Source: Xanthomonas arboricola pv. juglandis
Lineage (GTDB): Bacteria > Pseudomonadota > Gammaproteobacteria > Xanthomonadales > Xanthomonadaceae
DNA length: 64,000 bases
Assembly: GCF_001013475.1 (NCBI RefSeq)
Contig: NZ_JZEF01000002.1
Span: 870,785-934,784 of the forward strand
Direction of reading: 5' to 3'
A program made the position numbers and the translations under genes. Each line of letters opens with the position of its first letter. The first letter of the stretch is position 1. Below are positions 53,369 to 63,612 of the stretch, one piece after another. The notes under the pieces are model-generated. The model was not told the origin of the DNA. It saw only the letters and a program-made list of their open reading frames with translations, and searched no databases.

Positions 53369-54316
53369 TCAGGCGCTGAGGCCGTCCCGCGCCAGACTCT
53401 GGCGGTAACGGTCTTTCTCCGCACTCAGTGCGACTTCCGCGCGCAGGAACACCTGCCCGATCGGCTCGTCGCCACGGGTTGCCTGCGCCTGGCCGATCAG
53501 CACCGTCAGCCCGTGCGCATGCTGCTGCTGGGCGATGTCGCGCAGGCGCTGCAGTTTCTGTTCGGCATTGGGATCGCGCAGCACGGCGATGAATTCGGCG
53601 CTGTCGGTCACGCGGTCCACACTGTCGCCGTTGGCTTGCGCCTGTGCGGCCAGGGCCTGGTCGAGCTGTTGCAAGGCGCGGCCCAGGAGCCGCTCGCTCT
53701 GTTTTTCGGCCAGCGCGGCCAGTTCCTGCACTTCCAGAATCACCAGGTAATAACCGGTGTCGGCCGCCGCCGGGGCGGCAACCGGTGCCACCGGCTGCAG
53801 GATCGCCTCGCGCTCAAGCTGCAACTCGCGCTTGCGCTCGTCCAGCAGGCGCATGGTGACGCGTGCCAATGCCTGCAGCCCGGTGCGTTGAATGTCGGTG
53901 AGCGTGCGCGGCTCGGTGTCGAGCACGCAGACGGTGCCCAATGCCACGCCGTCGGAGGTGACCAGCGGCATGCCGGCATAGAAGCGCGCGCCGGTCTCGC
54001 CGGTGACCACCGAGACATCGGCAAAGCGGCTGTCCTGGGTGAGGTCGCGCACTTCCATCAATTGCTCGGGACTGCGGATGGCGTGATCGCACACTGCCTG
54101 GCTGCGGTCGGTCTGCTGCATGCCCAGGCCGAGCTGGGCCTTGAACCACTGGCGGTCGCGATCGACCAGCGACATCAGTGCGATTGGTGTGTTGCACAGC
54201 GAGGCCGCCACCTGCACCACGTCCTGGTAGGTGTCCTCGGGCAGGCTGTCGACGATGCGATAGCCGTCCAGGACCTGTTGGCGGGAGGCTTCGTCAGCCA
54301 GGGGCATTTGCTTCAT
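53369..54316 (-). CDS. GAF-domain sensor protein with a degenerate GGDEF-like C-terminus
   Basis: The 315-residue protein has an N-terminal GAF domain (about residues 25-160: LMSLVDRDRQWFKAQLGL, FYAGMPLVTSDGVALGTVCV) and a C-terminal region (about 190-310) that follows the plan of a GGDEF domain but with AEFIAVL in place of GGDEFAVL and RAEVALSAEKDRYR in place of the last helix. It should lack cyclase activity and may bind ligand through GAF. It is probably cytosolic. Confidence 0.8.
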   Translation of the reverse strand: MKQMPLADEASRQQVLDGYRIVDSLPEDTYQDVVQVAASLCNTPIALMSLVDRDRQWFKAQLGLGMQQTDRSQAVCDHAIRSPEQLMEVRDLTQDSRFADVSVVTGETGARFYAGMPLVTSDGVALGTVCVLDTEPRTLTDIQRTGLQALARVTMRLLDERKRELQLEREAILQPVAPVAAPAAADTGYYLVILEVQELAALAEKQSERLLGRALQQLDQALAAQAQANGDSVDRVTDSAEFIAVLRDPNAEQKLQRLRDIAQQQHAHGLTVLIGQAQATRGDEPIGQVFLRAEVALSAEKDRYRQSLARDGLSA

Positions 54317-54629
54317 CGAATAAGCCAGGCAAGCGCGAGCGAGAAAGATGTAACGATACCGGCACCGCCGATAACGCGGCGTGGATTTGCCATGCGCCCG
54401 AGCACGGCCTGCAGGGCGGATTCAGATCCGCATCCCCGTCGTGCTGCGCAGGCTAGGGGGATATGGAGCCGGCGGACTGAAGCGCCGGCGCGAGATTTCA
54501 AACCCGAGTGCGATGCCTGCGCATTGCACGCAGGAACCGGGGAGTCATACGCACACGCACCATCGCGTACCGCGCATGTGGAAACGGCGCGGCTCGAAAG
54601 CCACGCCGTCGGTGTGCGACTGATCAGCC
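54317..54629. other. Intergenic region, no gene seen
   Basis: 313 nt between two minus-strand genes. No coding frame or terminator was recognised. Confidence 0.35.
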
Positions 54630-57509
54630 TCAGCGCTTGACCGGTTTGCCGTCCACGTCCAGCACCTGCACCTCACCCAGCTTGAGCGCACGCACCGGGG
54701 CTTCGATCTTCTTCAGGTCGCCCACGATCACCCAGGTCATCGCGTTGGGCGCGATGATTTCCTTGATGGCCTTCTGCGCGGCCGGCTGGTCGATCGCTTC
54801 CAGGCGCGGCTTGAGCGTCTGCACGTAATCGTCGGGGCGGTCGAACTGCACGATGCCTTCGATCGCACCCAGCACCGCGCCGGTGGTTTCGAAGCTGCCG
54901 GGCAGGGCGCGGATGCGCTGGTTCTTGATCTTCTCGATCTCGTCGGTGGTCAGCGGCTTGTCGCCGATGATCGCGGTGGCTTCCTTGAGGATCTCGTTGG
55001 CCGACTCGGCGGTCTTGTCGGTCTGCACCGGCGCGGAGAACATGTACGGCCGCTGGCCCTGCGCATCCAGCATGCGGGTACCGGCACCGTAGGCCCAGCG
55101 CTTGTTCTCGCGCAGGTTCATGTTCAGGCGTGAGGTGAAGGTGCCGCCGAAGGCGCCATTGGCCACGCCGATCGCCAGGTTGTCCGGCGCCTTGGTGGAC
55201 GGTGCGAGCAGGCCGGCCAGAATCACCGACTGCGGCGCATCCGGGCGGTTGATCAGGTACACGCGCGGCTTGGGCTGCGCGGCGACCTGGACCAGGTTCT
55301 TCTTCGGCAACGGCGTGGCAGGTGCCTTCCAGTCGCCGAAGGCGGCATCGAGCTGCGGGATGATCTGCGCCAGCGTGGTGTCGCCGGCCACCAGGATGCG
55401 CAGGTTGTCCGGACGCAGCCACTGGCGGTGGAAGGCCTGCAGGTCCTGGGCGTTGAGGCTCTTGATCGCCGCCTCGGTGCCGCTGCCGGTGAGCGGGATG
55501 CCGTAGGGGTGGTTCTGGCCGAACAGCAACGGCGGCAGCGCACGCAGCGCCAGGCTGTTGGGCTGGGTCTTTTCCTGCGCAATGCCGGCCAGCCACTGGC
55601 CGCGGATGCGCTCGATGTCGGCAGCCTTGAAGGCCGGGTTGCGCACGATGTCGGAGAACAGCTGCAGCGACGGCTGCAGCTGGTCGTTGAGCGCATCCAG
55701 CGAGGCGCTGCAGCTGTCCAGATCGCAGCCGACCGCCGTGATCGCGCCCAGGCGCTGGCGACGCTGCGCCACTTCCACCGAATCCAGCGCGGCGGTGCTC
55801 TCGTTCATCAGCGCGGCGCTGAAGCTGGCGGTCCCGAGCTTGTTGCCCTGGTCGGCCGCATACCCGGCATCGAACAGCAGCTCCACCTGGGTGACCGGGA
55901 TGGTGTGGCGCTCGGCCAGGATCACCTCGACGCCGTTCTTCAACTTGCCGCGCTGCAGCTGCGGGAAGCTCAGGTCGGGGAACTGGCTGGTCTGCGGCAC
56001 GCCCTTGCTGCGGTCCAGCGTGGAGGCGGTGGTTTTGTACTTGCCGGCGGCCGGCAGCCTGGGCGCCGGCTTGCCGGGTTCTTCGCCACGCGCGACCACT
56101 GCCTTGTCTTCGGCGGCGGGGTCGAAATCCTTGCCGGCCGGCAGCACGGTGAGCAGATAGTCGCCCTTGCCGAACCAGGTGGCGGCGGTCTGCTTGACGC
56201 TGTCCACGGTGGCGGCCTGGCCGCGCTGCAGATCCTGCTTGTAGGCGCCCGGGTCGCCGCGGTAGACCTGGCCCTCGGCCAGGATCACCGCCTTGCCACC
56301 AAAGCCGCCGACCTTTTCCAGCCCGCGCACGAAGCCGGCGCGGTAGGCCACCTGCGCGCGCTGCAGCTCGTCGGCGGTCGGGCCCTGGGCGATGAACTTC
56401 TTGAGCTCCTCGTCGATGATCGCCTCGACCTTGGCCGGGTCCACGCCGTCCTTCACGTCGGCCTGGATCTGCACCTGGCTGGACAGCGCGAACGGCTGGA
56501 TCGCCGCCGACACGTCATCGACCAGATTGTCCTGGTAGACCAGGCGCTGATACAGCCGCGAGGTCTTGCCGCCGCCGAGCACGGTGGTGGCCAGGTCCAG
56601 CTGGATCGCTGCATCGCTGCCCAGCTGCGGCGCGGCCCAGGTGCGGTAGATGCGCGGCTGCGAGACGTGGTCGTGCTGCACGCCACGCTTCTGCGCGGCC
56701 AGCGGGGTCACCCACGGCTGCTGGCGCGCCACCGGCTTGCCGGACGGGATGTCGCCGAAATACTGCAGCGCCTTGGCACGCGCCTGCGCCACGGTGATGT
56801 CGCCGGCCAGCACCAGGGTGGTGTTGGCGGCGCCGTAGTTGTCGTTGAACCACTGTTTGACGTCGGCCAGCGAGGCCGCGTCCAGATCTTCCATCGAGCC
56901 GATGGTGTCGTGCTGGTACGGGTGGTTGGCCGGGAACAGGTTGGACAGGATGTTCTGGTCCACGCGGCCATAGGGGCGGTTTTCGCCCTGGCGCTTCTCG
57001 TTCTGTACCACGCCGCGCTGGGTGTCGAGTTCTTCCTGGCCGATCGCACCGAGCAGGTGGCCCATGCGGTCCGATTCCAGCCACAGCGCGGTGTCCAGCG
57101 CGGTGGTCGGCACGGTCTCGAAATAGTTGGTGCGGTCGAACCAGGTGGTGCCGTTCATGTCGGTGGTGCCGACCTTTTCCAGCGGCGCGAAGAAGCTGCC
57201 CTTGTTGTTCTCCGAGCCGGAAAACATCAGGTGCTCGAACAGGTGCGCAAAGCCGGTCTTGCCGGCCGGTTCGTCGCCGGAACCGATGTGGTACCAGATG
57301 CTCACCGCCACCACCGGCGCCTTATGGTCCTCGTGCACCACCACGGTCAGGCCGTTGGGCAGGGTGAAGCGGGTGTAGCCGATCTCGGGAATGGCACTGC
57401 TGGCCGCGGGCTTGGACAGGCTGGCCGGGGCGGCAGCGACGGCGGGAGCAACGGTACCGGCAGCGACGCCGAGCACACCGGCGATCAACAGGGACAGCGG
57501 ACGCAGCAT
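54630..57509 (-). CDS. M16-family zinc protease, exported
   Basis: The 959-residue protein has a signal peptide (MLRPLSLLIAGVLGVAAG). The inverted zinc motif HxxEH is HLFEH at residues 89-93, with a third ligand later in EELDTQRGVVQNEKRQ. A second, inactive M16 half starts near residue 510 (FPQLQRGKLKNGVEVILAER), as usual for the two-domain clamshell. It should degrade peptides in the periplasm or at the cell surface. It is divergent from the sensor gene at 57969. Confidence 0.92.
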   Translation of the reverse strand: MLRPLSLLIAGVLGVAAGTVAPAVAAAPASLSKPAASSAIPEIGYTRFTLPNGLTVVVHEDHKAPVVAVSIWYHIGSGDEPAGKTGFAHLFEHLMFSGSENNKGSFFAPLEKVGTTDMNGTTWFDRTNYFETVPTTALDTALWLESDRMGHLLGAIGQEELDTQRGVVQNEKRQGENRPYGRVDQNILSNLFPANHPYQHDTIGSMEDLDAASLADVKQWFNDNYGAANTTLVLAGDITVAQARAKALQYFGDIPSGKPVARQQPWVTPLAAQKRGVQHDHVSQPRIYRTWAAPQLGSDAAIQLDLATTVLGGGKTSRLYQRLVYQDNLVDDVSAAIQPFALSSQVQIQADVKDGVDPAKVEAIIDEELKKFIAQGPTADELQRAQVAYRAGFVRGLEKVGGFGGKAVILAEGQVYRGDPGAYKQDLQRGQAATVDSVKQTAATWFGKGDYLLTVLPAGKDFDPAAEDKAVVARGEEPGKPAPRLPAAGKYKTTASTLDRSKGVPQTSQFPDLSFPQLQRGKLKNGVEVILAERHTIPVTQVELLFDAGYAADQGNKLGTASFSAALMNESTAALDSVEVAQRRQRLGAITAVGCDLDSCSASLDALNDQLQPSLQLFSDIVRNPAFKAADIERIRGQWLAGIAQEKTQPNSLALRALPPLLFGQNHPYGIPLTGSGTEAAIKSLNAQDLQAFHRQWLRPDNLRILVAGDTTLAQIIPQLDAAFGDWKAPATPLPKKNLVQVAAQPKPRVYLINRPDAPQSVILAGLLAPSTKAPDNLAIGVANGAFGGTFTSRLNMNLRENKRWAYGAGTRMLDAQGQRPYMFSAPVQTDKTAESANEILKEATAIIGDKPLTTDEIEKIKNQRIRALPGSFETTGAVLGAIEGIVQFDRPDDYVQTLKPRLEAIDQPAAQKAIKEIIAPNAMTWVIVGDLKKIEAPVRALKLGEVQVLDVDGKPVKR

Positions 57510-57968
57510 GTGACACTCCAGAGCAGGACAATCGGCCGAGGGTAGTGGCTGCCTGTCGGCGTCGCAAATGCTGTCCGGCAGGGGGGGGATGTGCGACTAC
57601 CGGCAGGATGGCGCGCGACGGGACGCCCGGGCCGGCGCTGGTCAGGGCGCAGCAACCGCAACATGTCCCCCCCCAGCGCGTCGGAGGTGGTTCCCATCCG
57701 GCACGGGCGTGATGGCGTGGCGGGTGCAGATGGCCGGTGTGCGGTGTGCACCACGCCCGGTGGGGCGATCGATTGCGCAGGCCCGGCACGTGCCCGGTCG
57801 TGTTTGGATCCTTCCAACATCCCGATGCCGGCAGATCGGGGGGGCGGGCTCGGCACCGGCACGCTGACCATCAGCAAGCAGGCCCGGCCGCACGCGCTCA
57901 AGTTGATCATCGCCTCGCCGTTACCTGGGGCGACCTACCTTGCCCAGACGTTGCCCGCCGATCACGCT
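57510..57968. other. Divergent promoter region of the M16 protease and the sensor
   Basis: 459 nt between the two divergent start codons. It contains G-runs (GCAGGGGGGGATG near 57580) and C-runs (TCCCCCCCC near 57665) that could pair. No promoter was fixed. In-frame upstream ATGs extend the sensor frame but lack a good ribosome-binding site. Confidence 0.45.
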
Positions 57969-60536
57969 ATGACCCTTCTGTTGCCGCCCGTGCCGATTCC
58001 TGCCGACGACGCCCTGCGTGTGGAGGCGGTGCGTCGGTTGGGGGTGCTGGATACCGAGCCGGAGGCCGAATTCGACGACATCGCCTGGCTGGCCGCCAAC
58101 ATCACCGGCGCCCCGATGGCGCTGGTGTCCCTGCTGGACGCCGACCGCCAGTGGTTCAAGGCGCGTTGCGGCACCGATCTGGAAGGCACCCCGCGCAGCG
58201 CGTCGTTCTGCTCGTATGCGGTGATGGGGACCGAGCTGCTGGAGATCCCCGACGCCGAGGCCGACCCGCGCTTCGCGCTCAACCCGCTGGTCACTGCCGC
58301 GCCGGGCATCCGCTCGTATGTGGGCGTGCCGCTGGTCGGCCGCGAAGGCTATGCCTACGGCACCTTGTGCACGCTCAGCACCCGCTCGCGCGTGCTCGAC
58401 GAGAACCAGAAGCAAGGCCTGATCCGTCTGGCGCGCCAGGCCGTCAGTCAACTGGAGGCGCGTCGCGACCGGCTGGCCGCGCAGGCGCAGCGGCAGACCC
58501 TGAGCCGTTTGCTGGAGGCCATGCCCGACGGCGTGGTGTCCTGCGACAGCGACGGGCTGCTGCATGAATTCAACCACGCTGCCCGGCAATGGCACGGCAC
58601 CGATCCGCGCCTGTTGCCGCCGACGCAATGGGCGCAGCACTTCGATCTCTACAACGCCGACGGCAGTGCGCTGCTGCCCACCGAGGCCATCCCGCTGGTG
58701 CGCGCCTGGGCCGGCGAGCATGTGCGCAATGCCGAGATGGTGATCCGCGCCACCGGCCAGCCGGCACGCAGCGTGCTGTGCAATGCAGACCCGGTGGTCA
58801 GCGATCAGGGCGCGGCATTGGGTGCGGTATGCGTGATGCACGACATCACCCAGCTGCGCGATGCCTCGGCTGCGCTGGCGGGCGAGCGCGCACGCCTGCA
58901 GTCGCTGGTGGACGCCTCGCAGGATGTGGCGATCATCGCGTTCGATCCGAACGGGCGCATCAAATTGTTCAATCCCGGCGCCGAGCGCCTGCTCGGCTAC
59001 ACGGCGGACGAGGTGCTGGGCAGCTGCCCGGCGCAGTTCCATCTGCCGGCCGAGCTGGAGCGGCACATGGCCACGCTGGCGTTGTCGCCGCCGTCGTATC
59101 TCAAGCTGGCCGCCGCTGCCGCAGGCGACCTGCTCGAAGAAGAACTCTGGACCCTGGTGCGCAAGGACGGCGGACTGCGGCGCGTACGGCTGTGCTTCAA
59201 CATCATCCACGACGCGCAGCAGGGGGTGTCCGGCTACCTGGCAATGGCCATCGACGTCACCGCCGAGCTGCAGGCGCAGGCCGCCGCGCAGCTGGCGGCC
59301 GAGCACTTCCGCGGTGCGTTCGAAACCGCCCCGCAGGGCATGGCGATCGTCTCGCTGGATGGCGACTGGCGCGACGTTAACCCGTCGCTGTGCAGCATCC
59401 TGGGATATCCGCGCGAGCAGCTGTTGCGGACCACCTTCCAGACCATCACCCATCCGGACGATCTGGACATGGACCTGCGCCTGGTGCAGGAACTGATCGA
59501 CGGCAAACGCGACAGTTACAGCCTGGCCAAGCGCTACATCAGCCAGCAGGGTGCGGTGATCTGGGCGCAGCTGTCGGTGTCGCTGGTGCATTTCGTCTCG
59601 CAGATCCAGGACGTCACCGAACGCCATGTCGCCGCCGAACGCCTGGCCGAAAGCGAAGCGCGGCTGCGTGCGATCAGCGATGCCACCCCCACCCTGGTGG
59701 GGCACTACGATGCCGCGCAGCGCTGCCTGTTCGCCAACCAGGCGCATCGCGACTGGCTCGGCGTGGAGCCGGCCAGTCTGGTCGGCTGCGCGATCACCCA
59801 GGTGCTGGGCGAAGAGCTCGGTGCGGAGGCGCGCGCTGCGCTGGCGCAGGTGAGCGCCGGGCAGCGCGCCCACTTCGAACACGTCCTGCGTGGCGGCGCG
59901 ACACCGCGCGATGTGGAAATCACCCTGGTGCCGGAAATGCAGGGCGCAGCGACGCAGGCGCAGGGATTCTTCCTGATGGCGCAGGATGTCACCGCGCACA
60001 AGACCCTGCATCGGCTGATGCACGAGCGCGCGACCCGCGACGCACTGACCGGCCTGCCCAATCGCCACGCCTGGTCCGAGGCGCTGCAGGTTGCGGTGAC
60101 CCAGGCGCAACAGCAGCGGTGCGCGGTCGCGGTGATGTTCCTGGATCTGGACGGCTTCAAACGCATCAACGACGTCCACGGCCACCGCGCCGGCGACGCG
60201 GTGCTGGTCGCCTTCGGCCGCTGCCTGCAGCAGGCGGCCGAAGGCCGCTATCTGGTGGCGCGCCTGGCCGGCGACGAATTCGTGGTGTTGCTGGACAACC
60301 TGCAGGATCCGCAGACCGAATGCGCCGCCGTGGCAGACCGGATCCGCGCCGCATCGGCGGCGGGTGCCGTGTTCGGTGAGCAACATCTGCCGATTCGGTC
60401 CAGCATCGGCGTCGCCTGGCAACACGGCCAGCAGGCCGACGCTGCCAGCCTGATGCACGCGGCAGACGAAGCGATGTACGCCGTCAAACGCGCCCGCCAC
60501 GGCAACGACAGCGCCGGCCGCGACGCCACGCGCTGA
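57969..60536 (+). CDS. GAF/PAS/GGDEF sensor diguanylate cyclase
   Basis: The 855-residue soluble protein starts at 57969 (MTLLLPPVP). Domains in order: GAF (about 20-165, LVSLLDADRQWFKARCGTD), PAS (185-305), PAS (310-430, NPGAERLLGYTADEVLG), PAS/PAC (440-560, NPSLCSILGYPREQLL), a fourth PAS (565-685), then GGDEF (690-850) with DALTGLPNRHAW, VMFLDLDGFKRIND and AGDEF. The A in AGDEF is tolerated in active enzymes. No membrane helix. It should make cyclic di-GMP under control of small-molecule or redox input. Confidence 0.9.
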   Translation: MTLLLPPVPIPADDALRVEAVRRLGVLDTEPEAEFDDIAWLAANITGAPMALVSLLDADRQWFKARCGTDLEGTPRSASFCSYAVMGTELLEIPDAEADPRFALNPLVTAAPGIRSYVGVPLVGREGYAYGTLCTLSTRSRVLDENQKQGLIRLARQAVSQLEARRDRLAAQAQRQTLSRLLEAMPDGVVSCDSDGLLHEFNHAARQWHGTDPRLLPPTQWAQHFDLYNADGSALLPTEAIPLVRAWAGEHVRNAEMVIRATGQPARSVLCNADPVVSDQGAALGAVCVMHDITQLRDASAALAGERARLQSLVDASQDVAIIAFDPNGRIKLFNPGAERLLGYTADEVLGSCPAQFHLPAELERHMATLALSPPSYLKLAAAAAGDLLEEELWTLVRKDGGLRRVRLCFNIIHDAQQGVSGYLAMAIDVTAELQAQAAAQLAAEHFRGAFETAPQGMAIVSLDGDWRDVNPSLCSILGYPREQLLRTTFQTITHPDDLDMDLRLVQELIDGKRDSYSLAKRYISQQGAVIWAQLSVSLVHFVSQIQDVTERHVAAERLAESEARLRAISDATPTLVGHYDAAQRCLFANQAHRDWLGVEPASLVGCAITQVLGEELGAEARAALAQVSAGQRAHFEHVLRGGATPRDVEITLVPEMQGAATQAQGFFLMAQDVTAHKTLHRLMHERATRDALTGLPNRHAWSEALQVAVTQAQQQRCAVAVMFLDLDGFKRINDVHGHRAGDAVLVAFGRCLQQAAEGRYLVARLAGDEFVVLLDNLQDPQTECAAVADRIRAASAAGAVFGEQHLPIRSSIGVAWQHGQQADAASLMHAADEAMYAVKRARHGNDSAGRDATR

Positions 60537-60557
60537 CGCAGCGCATGCAGCAACACG

Positions 60558-60717
60558 CCCTTCTCCCAACAGGAGAAGGCACCCGCAGGGCGAGCGAGGC
60601 TAAGACTTACCCATAATCCCGCGTCAATCAGAGCACTCCCTTCTCCCCCCGGGAGACGGTGCCCGCAGGGCGGATGAGGGTACGGCTTACCCAGAAACCC
60701 GCGTCAATCGCATCGAT
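60558..60717. repeat. 80-bp direct tandem repeat, two copies
   Basis: Units at 60558-60637 and 60638-60717 share CCCTTCTCC, GCACCCGCAGGGCG or GTGCCCGCAGGGCG, and end GCGTCAATC. Each carries a CTTCTCC/GGAGAAGG or CTTCTCCCCCCGGGAG hairpin. Similar hairpins occur near 53135-53260. They follow the sensor gene stop and may serve as its transcript end. Confidence 0.7.
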
Positions 60718-60830
60718 GATGTTCACCACCCGCGATGTTGAAGCCTATTATCTCGGTCGTCTGGAGAGGTGATGCAGGGGTATGGATGCATCGATTGCAG
60801 AGCGATGATCTGCGGCTTGGCTGCACGGCC

Positions 60831-60930
60831 CTTGCCCGCCCACCATCGCAGGACACGCCGCAAGTACGTCCGTGTAGGCTCTTACGCGGCATCCATGCCG
60901 CATAAGGTCCCGCGACGGTAGGCGGGCAAG
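60831..60930 (-). repeat. 100-bp palindromic dispersed element, copy 2
   Basis: Begins CTTGCCCGCCCACCATCGCA and ends ACGGTAGGCGGGCAAG, its imperfect reverse complement, with a central CTTACGCGGCATCCATGCCG palindrome. It matches 52921-53020 in inverted orientation. The region 60537-61172 otherwise holds no gene. Confidence 0.75.
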
Positions 60931-61172
60931 GACCCATCGGGATAGTCGGTGTGCATGGTTGTGTACCGTGTGCCTTGCACGGTTGTCCGATGAACTGCGG
61001 TCTGATCAGCCTCTTTTGATCCGATGACGCGCTTGTTCTGATGCAGATGCGGCTTTCAGGGCATCCTTCCCCGGACCGCCGCTTCGCGCCCCCAGCCCGC
61101 GTTTGCGCCACGCGCGCCAGTGGTGCGTAAGCGGTGTCTTCTCGCCCCGCAGATAGAGGGGCTCTGCATCCA

Positions 61173-63323
61173 TCAAGCCGCCTGCACCACCGAGCGCCGT
61201 TGCGTCAGCGCAGCACGCTGCGGCACCAACCGGAACACTGCCACTGCGCGGGTCAGATCCGCCGCCTGGTCTTCCATGCTGCGTGCCGCAGCGGTGGCTT
61301 CTTCCACCAGCGCCGCGTTCTGTTGGGTCATTTCATCCAGCTGCATCACCGTGGTGCTGACCTGCTCGATACCGGCGCTTTGCTCGGTGCTGGCGGCGGT
61401 GATCTCGGCCATGATGTCGGTCACCCGCTGCACCGAGCTGACCACCTCGGTCATCGTGCTGCCGGCCTGTTGCACCAGGTCCGAGCCCTGCGCCACTTTT
61501 TCCACCGAATCGGAGATCAGCTGCTTGATCTCCTTGGCCGCGCCGGCCGAACGCTGCGCCAGCGCGCGCACTTCGGTGGCCACCACCGCAAATCCGCGGC
61601 CCTGCTCGCCGGCGCGTGCCGCTTCCACCGCCGCGTTCAGGGCCAGGATGTTGGTCTGGAACGCGATGCCGTCGATCACTCCGATGATGTCGGAAATCCG
61701 TGCCGACGATTGCGTGATCGCCTGCATGGTGCTGACCACTTCCTGCACCACGCGGCCGCCGCTTTCGGCCACTTCGCCGGTGCCCTTGACCAGCTGATTG
61801 GCCTGGCGCGCGTTGTCGGCGTTCTGGCGCACGGTGGAGGTGAGTTCTTCCATCGAGGCGGCGGTTTCTTCCAGGTTCGCCGCCTGGTGCTTGGTGCGTG
61901 TGGACAGGTCGGCATTGCCGCTGGCGATCTCGCCGGCGGCGGTGTTGATCATCTCGGCCGAGTGCTGGATGCCCTGCACGATGGTGGTCAGCTGGATCGC
62001 CGTGCGGTTGGCCGCATTGGCCAGGCGGCCGAATGCGCCCTCGTAATGCGATTCCACCCGCTGCGACAGATCGCCATCGGCAATCGCGGCCATGATGCGG
62101 CCGACGTCGTCCAGGCCTGCATCGGCCTGCTGCATCAGGCGGTTCAATGCCTGCACCATTTCGGCGAATGCGAACTGGTAGCGCGACTGCTCGCCACGTG
62201 CGGAGAAGTCGCCGCGTGCGGCCGCATCGGCCAGGCGCGCGATATCGCTGTTGATCGCCGACAGGTTGCTCTTCACCGTATCCAGCGCTTCGTGCAGCGC
62301 CGCGCGCTGGCCGGGCAGGCGACGCATGTCGCGGCGCAGATCGCCGCGGCCGTACTCGCCCATCAGGTCCATCGCCTCGTTGATGGCATCCAGATGCTCG
62401 AACACCACCGTGTTCACGCCATGCGCCAGGGTGCCGTAATCGCCGGGGAAATCCTCCGGAATGCGGTGCGCGATGTTCTCGCCCTGCTGCAGGCGGATCA
62501 TGGTCTGCATCTCGCCGTTGAAGCGCTGCAACTGGGTCTGCATCTGCTGCATGCTGTGCATCAGCTGGCCGGTTTCGTCGCGCGACTCCACCCGGACATC
62601 GTTGTCGAAGCGGCCCGAGGCGATCGCCTCCGCGGTACGCGATGCTGCCCGCAGCGGTGCCGCCATCGCCGAGGCGATCAACCAGCACAGGCCGATCACC
62701 ATCGCCACCAAGGCGCCGCCGATCAGGGTCAAGGTGCGGGTGAAGCCCCAGGCCTGCACCTGGATGTCTTCGGCGTACACGCCCATCACCAATACCCAGT
62801 TCCAGGCCGGAAAGGTCTTGGCGTAGCTGATCTTGGGCAGCTGCTCCTGCTTGCCCGGTTTGGGCGCGTCGTAATAACTGAAGCCGTCGCCGCGCTCGAT
62901 CGCCGTCTTGATGTCGCGATAGACGTACTGCCCGGCATCGCTCTTGTAGTCGCTCATGTCGGTGCCGACGGCGCGCTTGGGATGCATCAGGATGCGCATC
63001 TGCGGGTCGACGATGAAGAAGTAATCCACCCCGTCGTTGGTGCGCATGTCGGCCAGCGTGGTGCGTGCAGCTTCCTTGGCCTGCTCGACCGTCAGTTCGC
63101 CGGCCTTGGCCTTGTCTGCGTAGTGCTGCATCACGGTCAGGCCCATCTCCACCTCTGTCTTGACGCTCAGCTTGCGCGCCTCGATCAGGTCCAGGTATTG
63201 CAGGCGGGCCGCGGCCACTGCCAGCAGGATCACACCTACCGTCAACAAGCTGCACAACAGCACGAACTTGCGGGTGAGCGGGAGATTGGCAACGTGACGA
63301 CGCAACAGGGAGACAACAGGCAT
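61173..63323 (-). CDS. Methyl-accepting chemotaxis protein with a Cache sensor
   Basis: The 716-residue chemoreceptor has a first membrane helix ([23 protein letters not shown]) and a periplasmic Cache domain (about 40-190) with [21 protein letters not shown] and [19 protein letters not shown] second helix ([20 protein letters not shown]) is followed by HAMP and a long signalling hairpin; the tip is [30 protein letters not shown]. No terminal CheR-binding pentapeptide is seen. It probably detects a small organic acid or similar ligand. Confidence 0.93.
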   Translation of the reverse strand: MPVVSLLRRHVANLPLTRKFVLLCSLLTVGVILLAVAAARLQYLDLIEARKLSVKTEVEMGLTVMQHYADKAKAGELTVEQAKEAARTTLADMRTNDGVDYFFIVDPQMRILMHPKRAVGTDMSDYKSDAGQYVYRDIKTAIERGDGFSYYDAPKPGKQEQLPKISYAKTFPAWNWVLVMGVYAEDIQVQAWGFTRTLTLIGGALVAMVIGLCWLIASAMAAPLRAASRTAEAIASGRFDNDVRVESRDETGQLMHSMQQMQTQLQRFNGEMQTMIRLQQGENIAHRIPEDFPGDYGTLAHGVNTVVFEHLDAINEAMDLMGEYGRGDLRRDMRRLPGQRAALHEALDTVKSNLSAINSDIARLADAAARGDFSARGEQSRYQFAFAEMVQALNRLMQQADAGLDDVGRIMAAIADGDLSQRVESHYEGAFGRLANAANRTAIQLTTIVQGIQHSAEMINTAAGEIASGNADLSTRTKHQAANLEETAASMEELTSTVRQNADNARQANQLVKGTGEVAESGGRVVQEVVSTMQAITQSSARISDIIGVIDGIAFQTNILALNAAVEAARAGEQGRGFAVVATEVRALAQRSAGAAKEIKQLISDSVEKVAQGSDLVQQAGSTMTEVVSSVQRVTDIMAEITAASTEQSAGIEQVSTTVMQLDEMTQQNAALVEEATAAARSMEDQAADLTRAVAVFRLVPQRAALTQRRSVVQAA

Positions 63324-63429
63324 GGCAACGGCATCCAGAACGCGCGCAGGGCGCTATGTCATGAATAGCGGCTGATTCACATGCGGGTTGAATGCTAATT
63401 GCGGCAGCGTCCGCTTGCGACAGCTGCAA

Positions 63430-63499
63430 TGTAGGAGCGCCCCCGGGCGCGATGGGGCGTTATCGATAACGCTTCATCGCGCCCGGGGGCGCTCCTACA
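63430..63499. repeat. GTAGGAGCG palindromic repeat
   Basis: TGTAGGAGCGCCCCCGGGCG starts a near-perfect 26-bp arm; its reverse complement CGCCCGGGGGCGCTCCTACA ends the element, with GGGCGTTATCGATAACGCT between. It is of the REP-like kind common in Xanthomonadaceae and pseudomonads. It lies between the chemoreceptor start and the endoglucanase stop. Confidence 0.85.
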
Positions 63500-63612
63500 A
63501 GGTCATGGGCATCGATCCAGCGATCGATGGGTGACGCGACGTTGGTGATTTGCAGACTGTCGGCAGCTTGCGAGGTAATGGCGGACACGCACTGCGTGCC
63601 CGCCGTATTGCA

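Noticed and set aside
55428..57545. A 705-codon open frame opposite the M16 protease
   Set aside because: Antisense shadow; the minus-strand gene has the HxxEH motif and a signal peptide.
57570..57680. Riboswitch upstream of the c-di-GMP sensor gene
   Set aside because: The G- and C-runs can pair, but no known aptamer core was recognised.
57921..60569. An 882-codon open frame opposite the GAF/PAS/GGDEF sensor
   Set aside because: Antisense shadow; the plus-strand protein has five recognisable domains.
61134..63368. A 744-codon open frame opposite the chemoreceptor
   Set aside because: Antisense shadow of a complete chemoreceptor with the canonical signalling tip.
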